From Ectothiorhodospiraceae bacterium BW-2 (GTDB lineage: Bacteria > Pseudomonadota > Gammaproteobacteria > Thiohalomonadales > Thiohalomonadaceae): a DNA stretch of 64,000 nt. Within the stretch, counting starts at the first letter, position 1. The number at the start of each line of letters is the position of its first letter. A program made the position numbers and the translations under genes. Location: assembly GCA_008375315.1 (NCBI GenBank), contig CP032507.1, positions 3,310,071 to 3,374,070 on the forward strand, given 5' to 3'. Shown one piece after another: positions 26,915 through 36,936 of the stretch. The notes below the pieces were generated by a model. The model worked only from the letters and a program-made list of their open reading frames with translations. It did not search any database and had not been told where the DNA came from.

Positions 26915-29644
26915 ATGCCCCCCAGCCCCTTCTACCGACAGCTGCGTCTCGGTTACGATCAATTTCTGCTAGAGCAGTCTAACCGTTTCCCATCAGCAGA
27001 GACAGTTCGTATCGATCTCCACTGCCACGATCACAATAGCGATCGCCCCGATGAGCTCTATGGCCGCATTCTCAATCTGCCAGAGACTTGGTTAAAGACC
27101 AAAACCTTGATAAAGCGGCTCGCTAACCAGCGTTGCGATCTCTTTACCATTACCAACCACAATAACGCCCGCTCCTGCTGGAAGCTGCTCGATAAGGGGA
27201 TTGATGTTCTGCCAGGGGCCGAATTTACCTGCCACTTTCCCGATCGACAGACCAGTATCCATGTTTTGACCTACGGCTTCACGCCAGAGCAGGAGAGCCA
27301 CCTAAATCGGCTACGACACAATATCTACCACTTTGCCGCCTACGCCAATGAGCACTACCTGCCGACAGTCTTGCCACACCCCCTCTACTTCTACAGCCTT
27401 AAGCACCAACCGACACTTGAGCTACTAGAGCTGTTCGCCTGCCTATTTGAGCGCTTTGAGGTGTTAAATGGCCAACGAGGCTATTGGCAAAATGGTCTCA
27501 CCCGCCACTGGATTGAGAGCCTGACCGAGGAGACGATTGACGCCTACGGCAAAAAGCACGGCTTAAATCCGTTCGATTTTTGTCGTCGCCCCTACCAGAA
27601 GCGGTTAACGGGGGGGTCGGATGACCATAATGGCATCTTTGCCGGTAGTTGCGGCACCTTAGTGAGAATCCCCGATCTAGAGCGGCGGTTACGACAGCAG
27701 AAGCTCTCTACGCTGGTTTTAGAGGGGTTAAGAGAGGGGGAGTTAGCCCCCTTCGGTAGCGTGGGTGAAGATGAAAAGCTTAGCGTCACCTTTCTCGACT
27801 ACTTCGCCCAGGTAACGATGACGATGGATGATCCCGGGCTAATGCGGCTACTGCTATTTAATGCCCCCACAGAAGATAAGCTCTGGTGCCTAGCCATTGG
27901 TAACGCCATTTTTGAGCTGCGTCGGCATAAATATACGATGCAGTTTCTGCGAGCGTTTCACCACGCCCTGCACGGAAAAAAGCCGGGCAAATGGCTCAAG
28001 TGGAGCGTTAGTCGCGACTATAAGCCGGTTCTACTGCAGCTAGAGCAGCTAGCGAAGGCCGAACGCCAGCAACCCGAGCAGTTTCAGCTCCAGCTTCGCC
28101 AAACCCTGTTCCAAGTTCATAACGATATTTTGCAACTCATGCTGCACCGTATCGATAAAGGGGCCGCTACCCCTATCGACTTTAGCCATCTGCTCTCCCT
28201 CTCAACCGAAGAGCTAGGGGAGAGTCTGGAGCTACCGGCCCATCTGCGCCAACTCTTTACCCCCACTAAAAGCAAAAGAGGGAGTGCCGGCGAATCACAA
28301 CAGCCGATGGCTAATTTCAACCCCGCAGAGCTAGTTGATCAACTCTCTTTCCCGACGCTCGCGCTGTCGCTACTACTCGGTGCCTTTTTTACCAGTAGTC
28401 GGGTAGTACACGCTAACCGCCCCTTTTTAAACTCTCTTGCAGAGCATCTACAGCAGCTACAACATCCCCAACGAATCTTATGGCTAACCGACACCTTTGA
28501 CGATAAAAATGGGGTCTCTAACAGTATGCAGAGTCTGCTCAAGGCGATTCAACACCAAAACTACCCTATCGACATTTTGGTCTGCCACCCAACCCTACAG
28601 CCACAAGCGCATCTGTTAGTGGTGCGGCCGCTGACCTCAGTCACCGCGAGTCAACTCTCAGAGCAGCAGCTCCACCTGCCCAATCTGCTAGAGATTCAAA
28701 AACTATTTGAACAGCAAAACTATGATCGCCTACTCTGCTCGACCGAGCTCTTTATGGGGCCGGTAGCGCTCTATCTGCAACGCGCCTTTTCGGTACCGGC
28801 TTGGTTCTATATGCACACCGATTGGCTCGACTATCTTAAGTATAGTACTCGCCTAACACACGAGCTTAGAGATCGGTTTCGGCGCATATTGCGGCTATTC
28901 TACCGTCAGTTTGATGGCATTTTTGTACTCAACAGCGACCATAAAGCGTGGTTAGCTAGTCAAGATATGGGCCTCAAAGAGAGTCAACTCCATCTAACCG
29001 CCCACTGGCTCCACCCAAACTTTCGACAGCAGGTTGCAGCAACCCCGCTGCCGACACCCTATCGGCATGATCCACAAAGTGATCACACCCCAATCCTTAT
29101 CTTTGTCGGTCGTTTGAGTGAAGAGAAGGGGGTGCTAAAAATTCCCTCAATGATGAAGCATATTTGCCGAGAGCTGCCCCAGGCTCAGATCTGGTTTGCC
29201 GGTACCGGTCCGGCCGAGGCCGCCCTACAACAGCTACTACCCGAGCCGCAGGCCCGTTTTTTTGGCTGGGTCGATAAGAGCAGGCTCATTGAGCTGCTAC
29301 TTAGCGCTGATATGATGGTGATGCCCTCCAAATTTGACACCTTCGGTAATGTCATCTTAGAGGCGTTCCACTGTCACCTGCCGGTTGCCGCCTTTAACCT
29401 TAAAGGGCCGAAAGAGATTATCGGCCAAAGTGGTGGCGGAATTTTAGCCGATAGCAGCAAAGAGCTTGCCCAGCAGATCGTTGCAGTCCTACAGGATCAC
29501 GACCAGCTACAGCAAATGCGCCAAGCGGCTTATCGGCGCAGCCTCGACTATAGTGAAGCACCGATTATGCAGCAGATGTTAACCGCAATGGGGGTATCCC
29601 CCCCTTTTTCTAAATCCAATCTAGTGGAGATATCATCAACATGA
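26915..29644 (+). CDS. PHP domain - GT4 glycosyltransferase fusion
   Basis: About 909 residues. The N-terminal PHP metallohydrolase domain has RIDLHCHDHNSD, FTITNHNNARS, LPGAEFTCHF and a later GGSDDHNG motif, so its metal ligands look complete. A helical region separates it from a C-terminal GT-B glycosyltransferase of family 4, with LWLTDTFDDKNGVSNSM, IFVGRLSEEKGVLKIP, GWVDKSRLIELL and PSKFDTFGNVILEAFH. The start is set at ATG 26915; an in-frame TTG at 26861 would add 18 residues, and neither has a strong ribosome binding site. The last four bases overlap phoX (ATGA). The sugar acceptor and the phosphoester cleaved by the PHP domain are unknown. Confidence 0.82.
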   Translation: MPPSPFYRQLRLGYDQFLLEQSNRFPSAETVRIDLHCHDHNSDRPDELYGRILNLPETWLKTKTLIKRLANQRCDLFTITNHNNARSCWKLLDKGIDVLPGAEFTCHFPDRQTSIHVLTYGFTPEQESHLNRLRHNIYHFAAYANEHYLPTVLPHPLYFYSLKHQPTLELLELFACLFERFEVLNGQRGYWQNGLTRHWIESLTEETIDAYGKKHGLNPFDFCRRPYQKRLTGGSDDHNGIFAGSCGTLVRIPDLERRLRQQKLSTLVLEGLREGELAPFGSVGEDEKLSVTFLDYFAQVTMTMDDPGLMRLLLFNAPTEDKLWCLAIGNAIFELRRHKYTMQFLRAFHHALHGKKPGKWLKWSVSRDYKPVLLQLEQLAKAERQQPEQFQLQLRQTLFQVHNDILQLMLHRIDKGAATPIDFSHLLSLSTEELGESLELPAHLRQLFTPTKSKRGSAGESQQPMANFNPAELVDQLSFPTLALSLLLGAFFTSSRVVHANRPFLNSLAEHLQQLQHPQRILWLTDTFDDKNGVSNSMQSLLKAIQHQNYPIDILVCHPTLQPQAHLLVVRPLTSVTASQLSEQQLHLPNLLEIQKLFEQQNYDRLLCSTELFMGPVALYLQRAFSVPAWFYMHTDWLDYLKYSTRLTHELRDRFRRILRLFYRQFDGIFVLNSDHKAWLASQDMGLKESQLHLTAHWLHPNFRQQVAATPLPTPYRHDPQSDHTPILIFVGRLSEEKGVLKIPSMMKHICRELPQAQIWFAGTGPAEAALQQLLPEPQARFFGWVDKSRLIELLLSADMMVMPSKFDTFGNVILEAFHCHLPVAAFNLKGPKEIIGQSGGGILADSSKELAQQIVAVLQDHDQLQQMRQAAYRRSLDYSEAPIMQQMLTAMGVSPPFSKSNLVEISST

Positions 29645-31497
29645 CTCACAACACGCTCGATGAGACCGATTTTGCCAAACTGACCGAGCTCGCGCTATCG
29701 CGACGCAGCTTTCTAAAAGGGGGGCTCTATTTGGGGGCTGCCTCTTTTGTCACCGCTTCAGGGGCCTCTCTATTCGCCCCCGAAGTTCAGGCCACCACCA
29801 CTCGCTGGCTCCCCTTTTCCCCCGTTGAAGCCAACAGCCATGACACCGTTACCGTGCCCAAAGGGTTTAAGTGGCAGAGTGTTGTTAGCTGGGGCGATCC
29901 GATGTGGTCAACCGGCGTCCCCTTCGACCATGCCAGCCGAGGCGATGCCGCCTCGCAAGCGCTCGCCTTTGGTGATAACTGCGATGGCATGACGCTATTC
30001 AACCACAACGGCCGCTCAATACTCGCCTGCAATAACGAATATGCTAACAACGAGATCATCTTCGGCAATCGAGCCTCTAACCGGCCAGAGAGTGTCGATG
30101 ATGCCAAAAAGGGGATGCTGGCGCACGGAGTCTCTATCGTTGAGCTAAAAAATGAGGGGGGCCACTGGAAAGTAGTTAAAGATAGCTACTATAACCGCAA
30201 GATCACCCCTGAGACCCCGATGGAGATCACCGGTCCGGCGCGTGGTCATCTGCTAATGCAGACCGCCGCCGATCCAAAGGGTGAACTGACACTAGGCACT
30301 TGGAATAACTGCGGTAACGGCGAAACCCCTTGGGGCACCTATCTAACCTGTGAGGAGAATTTTCATGACTACTTCTCCAGTAGTGAGGCTGAGTTGGAGA
30401 TCTCCGCTGAACTGAAGCGTTACGGAGTTAATACCAAAGATAGGGGCTACTCATGGGCGATGGTCGATGAGCGCTTTGATATCGCCAAACACCCTAACGA
30501 GCCGAATCGAGTCGGTTATGTGGTTGAAATCGACCCGTTAGATCCCTCCTCAACGCCAAAGAAACGCACCGCCTTAGGTCGCTTTAAACACGAAAATGCC
30601 GAGTTAGTTATCGCCCAGGATGGCCGTGTCGTCGTCTATATGGGAGATGATGAGCGCGGGGAGTATCTCTATAAATTTGTCTCTGCCAAACAATATAGCG
30701 AGATGGGAGATAACCGCGATCTACTCGAAGAGGGAGATCTATTTGCCGCCAAATTTAACCCCGATGGCTCTGGCGAATGGTTAGCCTTAACCCCTGAAAC
30801 CACTGCTATGGCCTCACAGGCGGAGATCGCTATCTATACTCGTCAGGCCGCCTCTGCCGTTAAAGCGACCACCATGGATCGCCCCGAGTGGGTCGCCGCC
30901 CACCCTGTTAAAGCCGAGGCCTACTGCTGCCTTACCAATAACAAAAATCGTGGTATCAAACCGAATGCAGGTGGCGATCCTACCCCGGTTGGCGGCCCTA
31001 ATCCGCGCCAAGATAACCGCTACGGCCAAATTGTCCGCTGGCAGGCTGCCAATGGTGATCACACCGCTGCCAAATTTAGCTGGGATCTGTTTGTGATGGC
31101 GGGCAATCCGACCGTTCACAGTGATAGCCGCAAGGGCTCGGACAATATCAATGCAGAGAATATGTTTAACTCCCCTGATGGCCTAAAGTTCGACTCCAGA
31201 GGGGGGATGTGGATTCAAACTGATGGCAACTACAGCAATCAAGAGGGGTTTGCCGGCATGGGTAATAACCAGATGCTGCTAGCGAATACTGACACTGGCG
31301 AAATTAGCCGTTTTATGGTCGGCCCTAAAGAGTGTGAAGTCACCGGTATCACTTGGAGTGCTGATCGTAAAACTCTCTTTGTCGGTATTCAGCACCCGGG
31401 GGAGAAGGGGGAGAGCCACTTCCCTGCCGGAGGAGATTCGGTACCCCGCTCAACAGTCATCGCCATTAGCCGAGAGGATGGGGGTGTGATCGGCTAG
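29641..31497 (+). CDS. PhoX family phosphatase, Tat-exported
   Basis: 618 residues, PhoX/DUF839-type alkaline phosphatase, a calcium- and iron-dependent periplasmic enzyme. The twin-arginine signal SRRSFLKGG (Arg21-Arg22) is followed by a hydrophobic stretch ending PEVQA. Family-typical regions are WGTYLTCEENFHDYF, RFKHENAELV, YMGDDERGEYLYKFV and the C-terminal FDSRGGMWIQTDG. The start overlaps the PHP-GT4 stop by four bases, implying translational coupling. No Pho box was identified, so phosphate regulation is not shown by the sequence. Confidence 0.9.
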   Translation: MTHNTLDETDFAKLTELALSRRSFLKGGLYLGAASFVTASGASLFAPEVQATTTRWLPFSPVEANSHDTVTVPKGFKWQSVVSWGDPMWSTGVPFDHASRGDAASQALAFGDNCDGMTLFNHNGRSILACNNEYANNEIIFGNRASNRPESVDDAKKGMLAHGVSIVELKNEGGHWKVVKDSYYNRKITPETPMEITGPARGHLLMQTAADPKGELTLGTWNNCGNGETPWGTYLTCEENFHDYFSSSEAELEISAELKRYGVNTKDRGYSWAMVDERFDIAKHPNEPNRVGYVVEIDPLDPSSTPKKRTALGRFKHENAELVIAQDGRVVVYMGDDERGEYLYKFVSAKQYSEMGDNRDLLEEGDLFAAKFNPDGSGEWLALTPETTAMASQAEIAIYTRQAASAVKATTMDRPEWVAAHPVKAEAYCCLTNNKNRGIKPNAGGDPTPVGGPNPRQDNRYGQIVRWQAANGDHTAAKFSWDLFVMAGNPTVHSDSRKGSDNINAENMFNSPDGLKFDSRGGMWIQTDGNYSNQEGFAGMGNNQMLLANTDTGEISRFMVGPKECEVTGITWSADRKTLFVGIQHPGEKGESHFPAGGDSVPRSTVIAISREDGGVIG

Positions 31498-31511
31498 CCG
31501 CCCTCTCAAGT

Positions 31512-31536
31512 AGGGGCGGGTTTCAAACCCGCCCCT
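31512..31536. terminator. 25-base perfect palindrome between convergent phoX and ACP gene
   Basis: AGGGGCGGGTTT and AAACCCGCCCCT are exact 12-base complements around a single central C. It lies between convergent genes, 14 bases after the phoX stop, so it may act as a bidirectional terminator or be a copy of a repetitive extragenic palindrome. No T-run follows on either side. Confidence 0.6.
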
Positions 31537-31555
31537 GGTTATGGTAGCGATATAA

Positions 31556-31792
31556 CTACCGCTTCTGTTCGATAAACGCCACAATCGCATTGACCGACTT
31601 GAAGTTTTCGTAGTCAAGATCTTCGTTGGCGACCACAATGCCGTACTCTTTTTCAACAAATAGTACTAGCTGCATTGCAAATAACGAGTTGACCATGCCG
31701 GAAGCAAATAGATCGTGTTCGCCATCTACATCCGGATCACTCACAAACTGCCCTAAAAAATCACGAACATTGCTCTCTACTGCACCACTCAC
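31556..31792 (-). CDS. acyl carrier protein (stand-alone, secondary-metabolism type)
   Basis: 78 residues with the carrier-protein helix motif DLFASGMVNSLFAMQLV, in which Ser36 would carry phosphopantetheine; the usual DSL is NSL here. It is unlike the fatty-acid-synthesis AcpP and resembles ACPs that load special extender units or aminoacyl/hydroxyacyl groups. The start is GTG at 31792, overlapping the upstream dehydrogenase stop (GTGA), with GGAGGG upstream. The overlap argues that the dehydrogenase acts on the substrate carried by this ACP. Confidence 0.88.
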   Translation of the reverse strand: MSGAVESNVRDFLGQFVSDPDVDGEHDLFASGMVNSLFAMQLVLFVEKEYGIVVANEDLDYENFKSVNAIVAFIEQKR

Positions 31793-32661
31793 TTCTTCAT
31801 CCCTCCCTGATATTGATAGAACCCTTCGCCACTTTTACGCCCTAACAGTCCCGCATCGACCATCTTCTTCAATAGCGGACAGGGGCGATATTTACTGTCG
31901 TTGTAGCTCTCCCACAACACCTCAACTGAATAGAGGATGGTATCGAGACCAATCAGATCGGCGGTCTCTAGCGGCCCCATCTTGTGGCCAAAACATTTAC
32001 GGAAAATCTCATCGACCTGTTGGGCGCTCGCCACACCCTCATGGAGTAGATAGATCGCTTCGTTTACCGTTAACATTAATACCCGATTGGAGACAAAACC
32101 GGGCAGATCATTGACTACAATCCCCTCTTTACCAAAAGAGGCCAGAAAATCGAGGCCGATTTTAATCGTCTCTTCGCTGGTATGGTACCCCTTAATCACC
32201 TCAACCGTCGGCTTCATCGGGACTGGATTCATAAAGTGCATCCCGATAATTTTATCGGCTCGTTGAGTGAGTGAGGCTAACCGAGTAATCGAAAAGCAGG
32301 AGGTATCGGCTGCAACTCTCGCCTCAGCTGGGGCATATTGATCAATCAGCGGATAGACCGCCTGTTTGACCTCCCACTTCTCTGAGGCGTTTTCGACTAC
32401 AAAGTAAACATCCTTTAATTGGCTGTAATCGGTGGTAAAGTCGATTCTCGCTAGGACAGTCTCGACCGGCTCCACTTTCGACTTATCTTTGGCGTAGAAG
32501 GCCGAAAAGCGGACATTATTGCTAATCTCTTGTCGAGTTTTACTCAACACCTCTTCACTAATGTCGATTAACACCACCTCATAGCCACTTTGGGCCAGAT
32601 TTTGGGCAACTCCGCTACCCATGACTCCAGCGCCGACAACGCCAACTCTGTTTTGGTTCAT
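31789..32661 (-). CDS. 3-hydroxyacyl-CoA dehydrogenase family protein
   Basis: NAD-dependent dehydrogenase of 290 residues. The N-terminal Rossmann motif is VGVVGAGVMGSGVA; the catalytic His lies in KIIGMHFMNPVPM, and the Asn-containing NDLPGFVSNRVLM and the C-terminal dimerisation domain are present. Canonical members oxidise 3-hydroxybutyryl-CoA. The translational overlap with an ACP resembles the dehydrogenase/ACP pair in methoxymalonyl-ACP pathways (FkbK/FkbJ type), but the HAD-like FkbH and acyl-ACP dehydrogenase partners are absent here. AAGGAG precedes the ATG. Confidence 0.88.
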   Translation of the reverse strand: MNQNRVGVVGAGVMGSGVAQNLAQSGYEVVLIDISEEVLSKTRQEISNNVRFSAFYAKDKSKVEPVETVLARIDFTTDYSQLKDVYFVVENASEKWEVKQAVYPLIDQYAPAEARVAADTSCFSITRLASLTQRADKIIGMHFMNPVPMKPTVEVIKGYHTSEETIKIGLDFLASFGKEGIVVNDLPGFVSNRVLMLTVNEAIYLLHEGVASAQQVDEIFRKCFGHKMGPLETADLIGLDTILYSVEVLWESYNDSKYRPCPLLKKMVDAGLLGRKSGEGFYQYQGGMKK

Positions 32662-32866
32662 TGATACTCCTTAAGGGTTTCATGGTTCATGGCAATTCAC
32701 AGATACAACGCCGCGCATTGTACCGAACCACCGGCCACTGCGGTAGCTGTTTACGGCGATTGACTGAGGGAAGCGGCTGCGCTGCCAAAAGGATCCGTTT
32801 CAGTGGCGAATCTTAGAACTGTGCTATGATCGCCCCTTTCGGCTGTTTCACAGGGTAGGCTAACTC

Positions 32867-34834
32867 ATGCCCCATAGTACAATTCTTAACGATATTCTCA
32901 TCCTACTTAGCTGCGCTGTGGTGGCGGTGGCGCTGTTTCGGCGGCTGCAACTACCGCCCATTCTCGGCTATCTGGTGGTCGGCATCGCGACCGGCACCCA
33001 TGCCCTCGGCTGGGTACCCCATGGCGAAGCGATAGAGCTTTTGGCCGAAATTGGGGTGGTGTTTCTGCTGTTTATGATTGGGCTGGAGATTTCGATCCCC
33101 CACCTAATTGCCATGCGTACAGCGGTATTGGGGCTCGGCACGGCCCAAGTCTTCATAACGATGAGTGTGGTGGCGCTTATCGCCATCGCCTTTGGCGTAC
33201 CGACAGCGGCAGCTTGGATCATCGGCGGCATTATCGCCCTCTCCTCTACCGCTATTGTCGCGAAACAGCTTGTAGAGCAGCTAGAGATGCAGTCGCGCCA
33301 CGGCCGTACCGTTCTCGGCATCCTGCTGTTTCAGGATCTAGCGGTGGTGCCGTTTTTGGTCACTATTCCGATCTTAGCCCAAAGCGGCGAGCAGTCGATG
33401 CTACAGCCGATGTTGTGGGCACTCCTAAAGGCGGCCATCGCCTTTGCGATCCTCTTTGCCGCCGGCCACTGGCTGCTGCGCCCCCTGTTTCACGCTGTGA
33501 CCGCCGCCCGCTCAATTGAGCTCTTTACCCTCACCATTTTATTAGTGACGCTCACCGCCGCCGCCTTTACCTTTGAGTTAGGGCTGTCGCTGGCGCTAGG
33601 GGCCTTTTTAGCCGGTATGATGCTGGGCGAAACCGAATATCGTCACCAAATCGAGGCTGAAGTGCGCCCCTTTCGAGATGTACTGATGGGGCTCTTTTTT
33701 ATTACCGTCGGCACTCGGCTCGATATCTCACTGGTCATCGAGGCTTGGGGGACGATTCTGTTATTAACAGTGGGGTTAATCGCCCTAAAAAGCTCGATTA
33801 TTATCGCCATCGTTCGGCTCTCGGGACAGGAGCTGGGGGTAGCGGTGCGCAGCGGCGTCATTTTGGCTCAAGGGGGTGAGTTCGGCTTTGCTCTGTTAAC
33901 TTTGGGGTTAAGTCAGGGACTCTTTGCCGATCAGATCACCCAGCCGATTTTGGCGGCGCTTATCTTTAGCATGATTATCGCCCCACTCATGATTCGTTTT
34001 AACGGTGCCATCGCCTACCGCCTCTGCCACGACTACCGCCACCACACTCTGACCGAAGCTCGCAATCTGGAGCAGGCGAGTGAGGAGTTACAGCAGCATG
34101 TGATCATTTGCGGCTTTGGCCGTATTGGGCAAAATCTAGCCAGTTTCCTACGCAGCGAAGGGTTTACCTATGTGGCGCTCGATCTCGATCCGAATCTGAT
34201 TCGAGAGGCGTGGGAGGCGGGAGAGCAGGTCTTTTATGGCGATAGCCGTAGCCGCGATATCCTCCACGCTGCGGGTATCGATCGTGCTAGTGCGCTGGTG
34301 GTCACCTTCCACGACTACCATCTCGCCCACCATATTACGGCCACCGCCCGCCAGAGCGCCCCCCACCTAATGATTGTCGCCCGCACCTATGATGATCACC
34401 ACTTTGACGAACTCATCGCCGCGGGTGCAAACGATGTCGTCCCTGAGTCACTTGAAGCGAGCCTCATGCTCGCGACCCACACCCTGCACCACTTAGGGGT
34501 AGAGCGGGAGGAAATCGACACCCTCATTGAGAGCACCCGTGACGAACAGTATCAGCGTTTAAGAACGGTCTTTCATGGTAACGAGATCGAAGATGAGATC
34601 GGTGGTGAGGAGCCACGCCTCCACTCCCTTGTCTTTCATAGCGATAGCCGCCTGTTAGGCACCGCACTTGCTGATCTTCATGCTAGCCACTACGGCGTGG
34701 AACTCATCGCACTACGGCGCCACGGGATTCATGGTGAAAACCCCTCCCCTAGCCTCACCCTTGAGGCCGACGATACGCTAGTGATTCGGGGACAACCGGC
34801 GGCGATTAACGCTTTTGAAAATAGCACACTGTAA
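32867..34834 (+). CDS. KefB/CPA2-type cation:proton antiporter with TrkA-N domain
   Basis: Inner-membrane transporter of 655 residues. About 12 hydrophobic segments (residues 5-385) form the Na/H-exchanger-like membrane part, including [24 protein letters not shown] and [14 protein letters not shown]. They are followed by a RCK/TrkA-N nucleotide-binding domain ([18 protein letters not shown], about 410-530) and a TrkA-C-like end (about 575-650). This architecture fits glutathione-gated potassium efflux systems such as KefB/KefC, but the gating ligand cannot be inferred. No KefF/KefG ancillary gene is adjacent. uvrB follows after 14 bases. Confidence 0.92.
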   Translation: MPHSTILNDILILLSCAVVAVALFRRLQLPPILGYLVVGIATGTHALGWVPHGEAIELLAEIGVVFLLFMIGLEISIPHLIAMRTAVLGLGTAQVFITMSVVALIAIAFGVPTAAAWIIGGIIALSSTAIVAKQLVEQLEMQSRHGRTVLGILLFQDLAVVPFLVTIPILAQSGEQSMLQPMLWALLKAAIAFAILFAAGHWLLRPLFHAVTAARSIELFTLTILLVTLTAAAFTFELGLSLALGAFLAGMMLGETEYRHQIEAEVRPFRDVLMGLFFITVGTRLDISLVIEAWGTILLLTVGLIALKSSIIIAIVRLSGQELGVAVRSGVILAQGGEFGFALLTLGLSQGLFADQITQPILAALIFSMIIAPLMIRFNGAIAYRLCHDYRHHTLTEARNLEQASEELQQHVIICGFGRIGQNLASFLRSEGFTYVALDLDPNLIREAWEAGEQVFYGDSRSRDILHAAGIDRASALVVTFHDYHLAHHITATARQSAPHLMIVARTYDDHHFDELIAAGANDVVPESLEASLMLATHTLHHLGVEREEIDTLIESTRDEQYQRLRTVFHGNEIEDEIGGEEPRLHSLVFHSDSRLLGTALADLHASHYGVELIALRRHGIHGENPSPSLTLEADDTLVIRGQPAAINAFENSTL

Positions 34835-34848
34835 GAGAGTCAAGCGCC

Positions 34849-36861
34849 ATGGCAGACAAACCATTTCAGTTACAGACCGATTTTACCCCCGCAGGTGATC
34901 AACCCGAGGCGATAAACGCCCTCGTAGAGGGGTTGAGAAACGGTGAGGCGGCTAAAACCCTACTCGGCGTCACCGGCTCTGGCAAGACCTTTACCATCGC
35001 CAATGTGATTGCCGAACTCAACCGGCCGACGATGATTATGGCGCACAACAAGACCCTCGCAGCACAGCTCTATGGCGAGATGAAGGGCTTCTTCCCCCAC
35101 AATGCCGTCGAATATTTTGTCTCCTACTACGACTACTACCAGCCCGAGGCCTATGTCCCCGCCAGCGATACCTTTATCGAGAAAGATGCCTCGATTAACG
35201 ACCATATCGAGCAGATGCGCCTCTCGGCCACCAAAGCGCTCATGGAGCGGCGCGATGTCGTCATTGTCGCCACCGTCTCGGCCATCTACGGTCTCGGTGA
35301 TCCCGACAGCTACCTAAAGATGATGCTCCACCTAGTTAAGGGCGATATTATCGACCAGCGGCAGATTTTACGCCGCCTAGCCGAGCTCCAATATAGCCGT
35401 AACGATACCGCCTTTGAACGGGCTACCTATCGGGTACGGGGGGAGGTGATCGATATCTTCCCCGCCGAAGCCGAAGCGGAAGCGATTCGCATCGAGCTAT
35501 TCGATGATGAGGTCGAATCTCTCGCTTGGTTTGATCCGCTGACCGGCGAGCTGTTACGACGAGTGCCACGAGTGACTATCTACCCCAAAACCCACTATGT
35601 CACCCCGCGCGAGACAATGCTTGCAGCCGCCGAGGCGATTAAAGCGGAGCTAAAAGAGCGGCTAGAGCAGCTACGAGCGCAAGATAGACTGGTTGAGGCG
35701 CAGCGACTGGAACAGCGCACCCGCTACGATTTAGAGATGATCTATGAGTTAGGCTACTGCTCCGGTATCGAGAACTACTCCCGCCACCTCTCCGGTCGTA
35801 ACCCCGGCGAGCCCCCACCGACCCTATTTGACTATCTACCCGCCGAGGCACTGCTGGTGATCGATGAGAGCCATGTCACTATCCCCCAAATTGGGGCAAT
35901 GTATAAGGGAGATCGCTCTCGCAAAGAGAATTTGGTCAACTACGGCTTTCGCCTCCCCTCCGCGCTCGATAACCGCCCGCTTAAATTTGAGGAGTTTGAG
36001 CGGCTAGCGCCACAGTCGATCTATCTCTCGGCCACCCCCTCTCGCTACGAAAAGGCACACGGCGGCGAGCCGGTAGAGCAGGTAGTGCGTCCGACCGGAC
36101 TTATCGATCCTGATGTGGAGATCCGACCCGCTACCACTCAAGTCGATGATCTACTCTCCGAAATCGCCCTCTCGGTCGCAAAAAAGGAGCGAGTTCTAGT
36201 CACCACCCTCACCAAAAAGATGGCGGAAGATTTGAGCGACTATCTGGCCGAACACGGTGTTAAAGTGCGCTATATGCACGCCGATATCGACACCGTCGAG
36301 CGCATGGAGATTATTCGCGATCTCCGTTTAGGCGAATTTGATGTACTCGTCGGCATCAATCTACTGCGAGAGGGGCTCGATATGCCCGAAGTGGCGCTAG
36401 TGGCGATTCTCGATGCCGATAAAGAGGGCTTTTTACGCTCCGAGACCTCACTCATTCAGACCATAGGGCGTGCGGCAAGACATCTGCGTGGCCGGGCGAT
36501 TCTCTATGCCGATAAGATCACAGGCTCAATGCAACGGGCGCTGGAGGAGACTGAACGGCGTCGCCAAAAACAGCTCACCTATAATGCCGCCCACCAGATT
36601 ACCCCCAAGGGGATCGAGAAGGCGGTAAAAGATATTCTCGAAAGCGGCCACTACCCCGCCGGCCACAAACCGACCAGAGAGCTTGCACAGGCGGCAGATC
36701 AGAGGGCTAGCTATACGCTAAAGAGTGAAAAAGAGCTCGAATCGGAGCTAAAACAGCTAGAGAGAGAGATGCTCGCCTGCGCTGACAATCTTGAGTTTGA
36801 AAAGGCCGCCAAGCTGCGCGATACCATTCGGGCGTTGGAGAGGGGGGCTCTGGGGTTATAA
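34849..36861 (+). CDS. uvrB: excinuclease ABC subunit B
   Basis: Damage-verification helicase of nucleotide excision repair, working with UvrA and UvrC (not in the window). 670 residues: Walker [17 protein letters not shown], the DNA-wedging beta-hairpin [13 protein letters not shown], Walker B region [13 protein letters not shown], motif [14 protein letters not shown], and the C-terminal UVR motif [13 protein letters not shown] that binds UvrC. Length and motifs are complete. It is close behind the antiporter gene and possibly cotranscribed; no LexA box was recognised in the 14-base gap. Confidence 0.98.
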   Translation: MADKPFQLQTDFTPAGDQPEAINALVEGLRNGEAAKTLLGVTGSGKTFTIANVIAELNRPTMIMAHNKTLAAQLYGEMKGFFPHNAVEYFVSYYDYYQPEAYVPASDTFIEKDASINDHIEQMRLSATKALMERRDVVIVATVSAIYGLGDPDSYLKMMLHLVKGDIIDQRQILRRLAELQYSRNDTAFERATYRVRGEVIDIFPAEAEAEAIRIELFDDEVESLAWFDPLTGELLRRVPRVTIYPKTHYVTPRETMLAAAEAIKAELKERLEQLRAQDRLVEAQRLEQRTRYDLEMIYELGYCSGIENYSRHLSGRNPGEPPPTLFDYLPAEALLVIDESHVTIPQIGAMYKGDRSRKENLVNYGFRLPSALDNRPLKFEEFERLAPQSIYLSATPSRYEKAHGGEPVEQVVRPTGLIDPDVEIRPATTQVDDLLSEIALSVAKKERVLVTTLTKKMAEDLSDYLAEHGVKVRYMHADIDTVERMEIIRDLRLGEFDVLVGINLLREGLDMPEVALVAILDADKEGFLRSETSLIQTIGRAARHLRGRAILYADKITGSMQRALEETERRRQKQLTYNAAHQITPKGIEKAVKDILESGHYPAGHKPTRELAQAADQRASYTLKSEKELESELKQLEREMLACADNLEFEKAAKLRDTIRALERGALGL

Positions 36862-36936
36862 ATCGTCAAAAGGCATGTATCTGGCCAAAAAACCAGCTAA
36901 AATAGCCCTCTTGAACCACTGAGGAGCCATCCATAG

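Noticed and set aside
33214-33519. 101-residue plus-strand frame inside the antiporter gene
   Set aside because: Overlaps the well-supported antiporter in another frame and has no recognisable motif or ribosome binding site.
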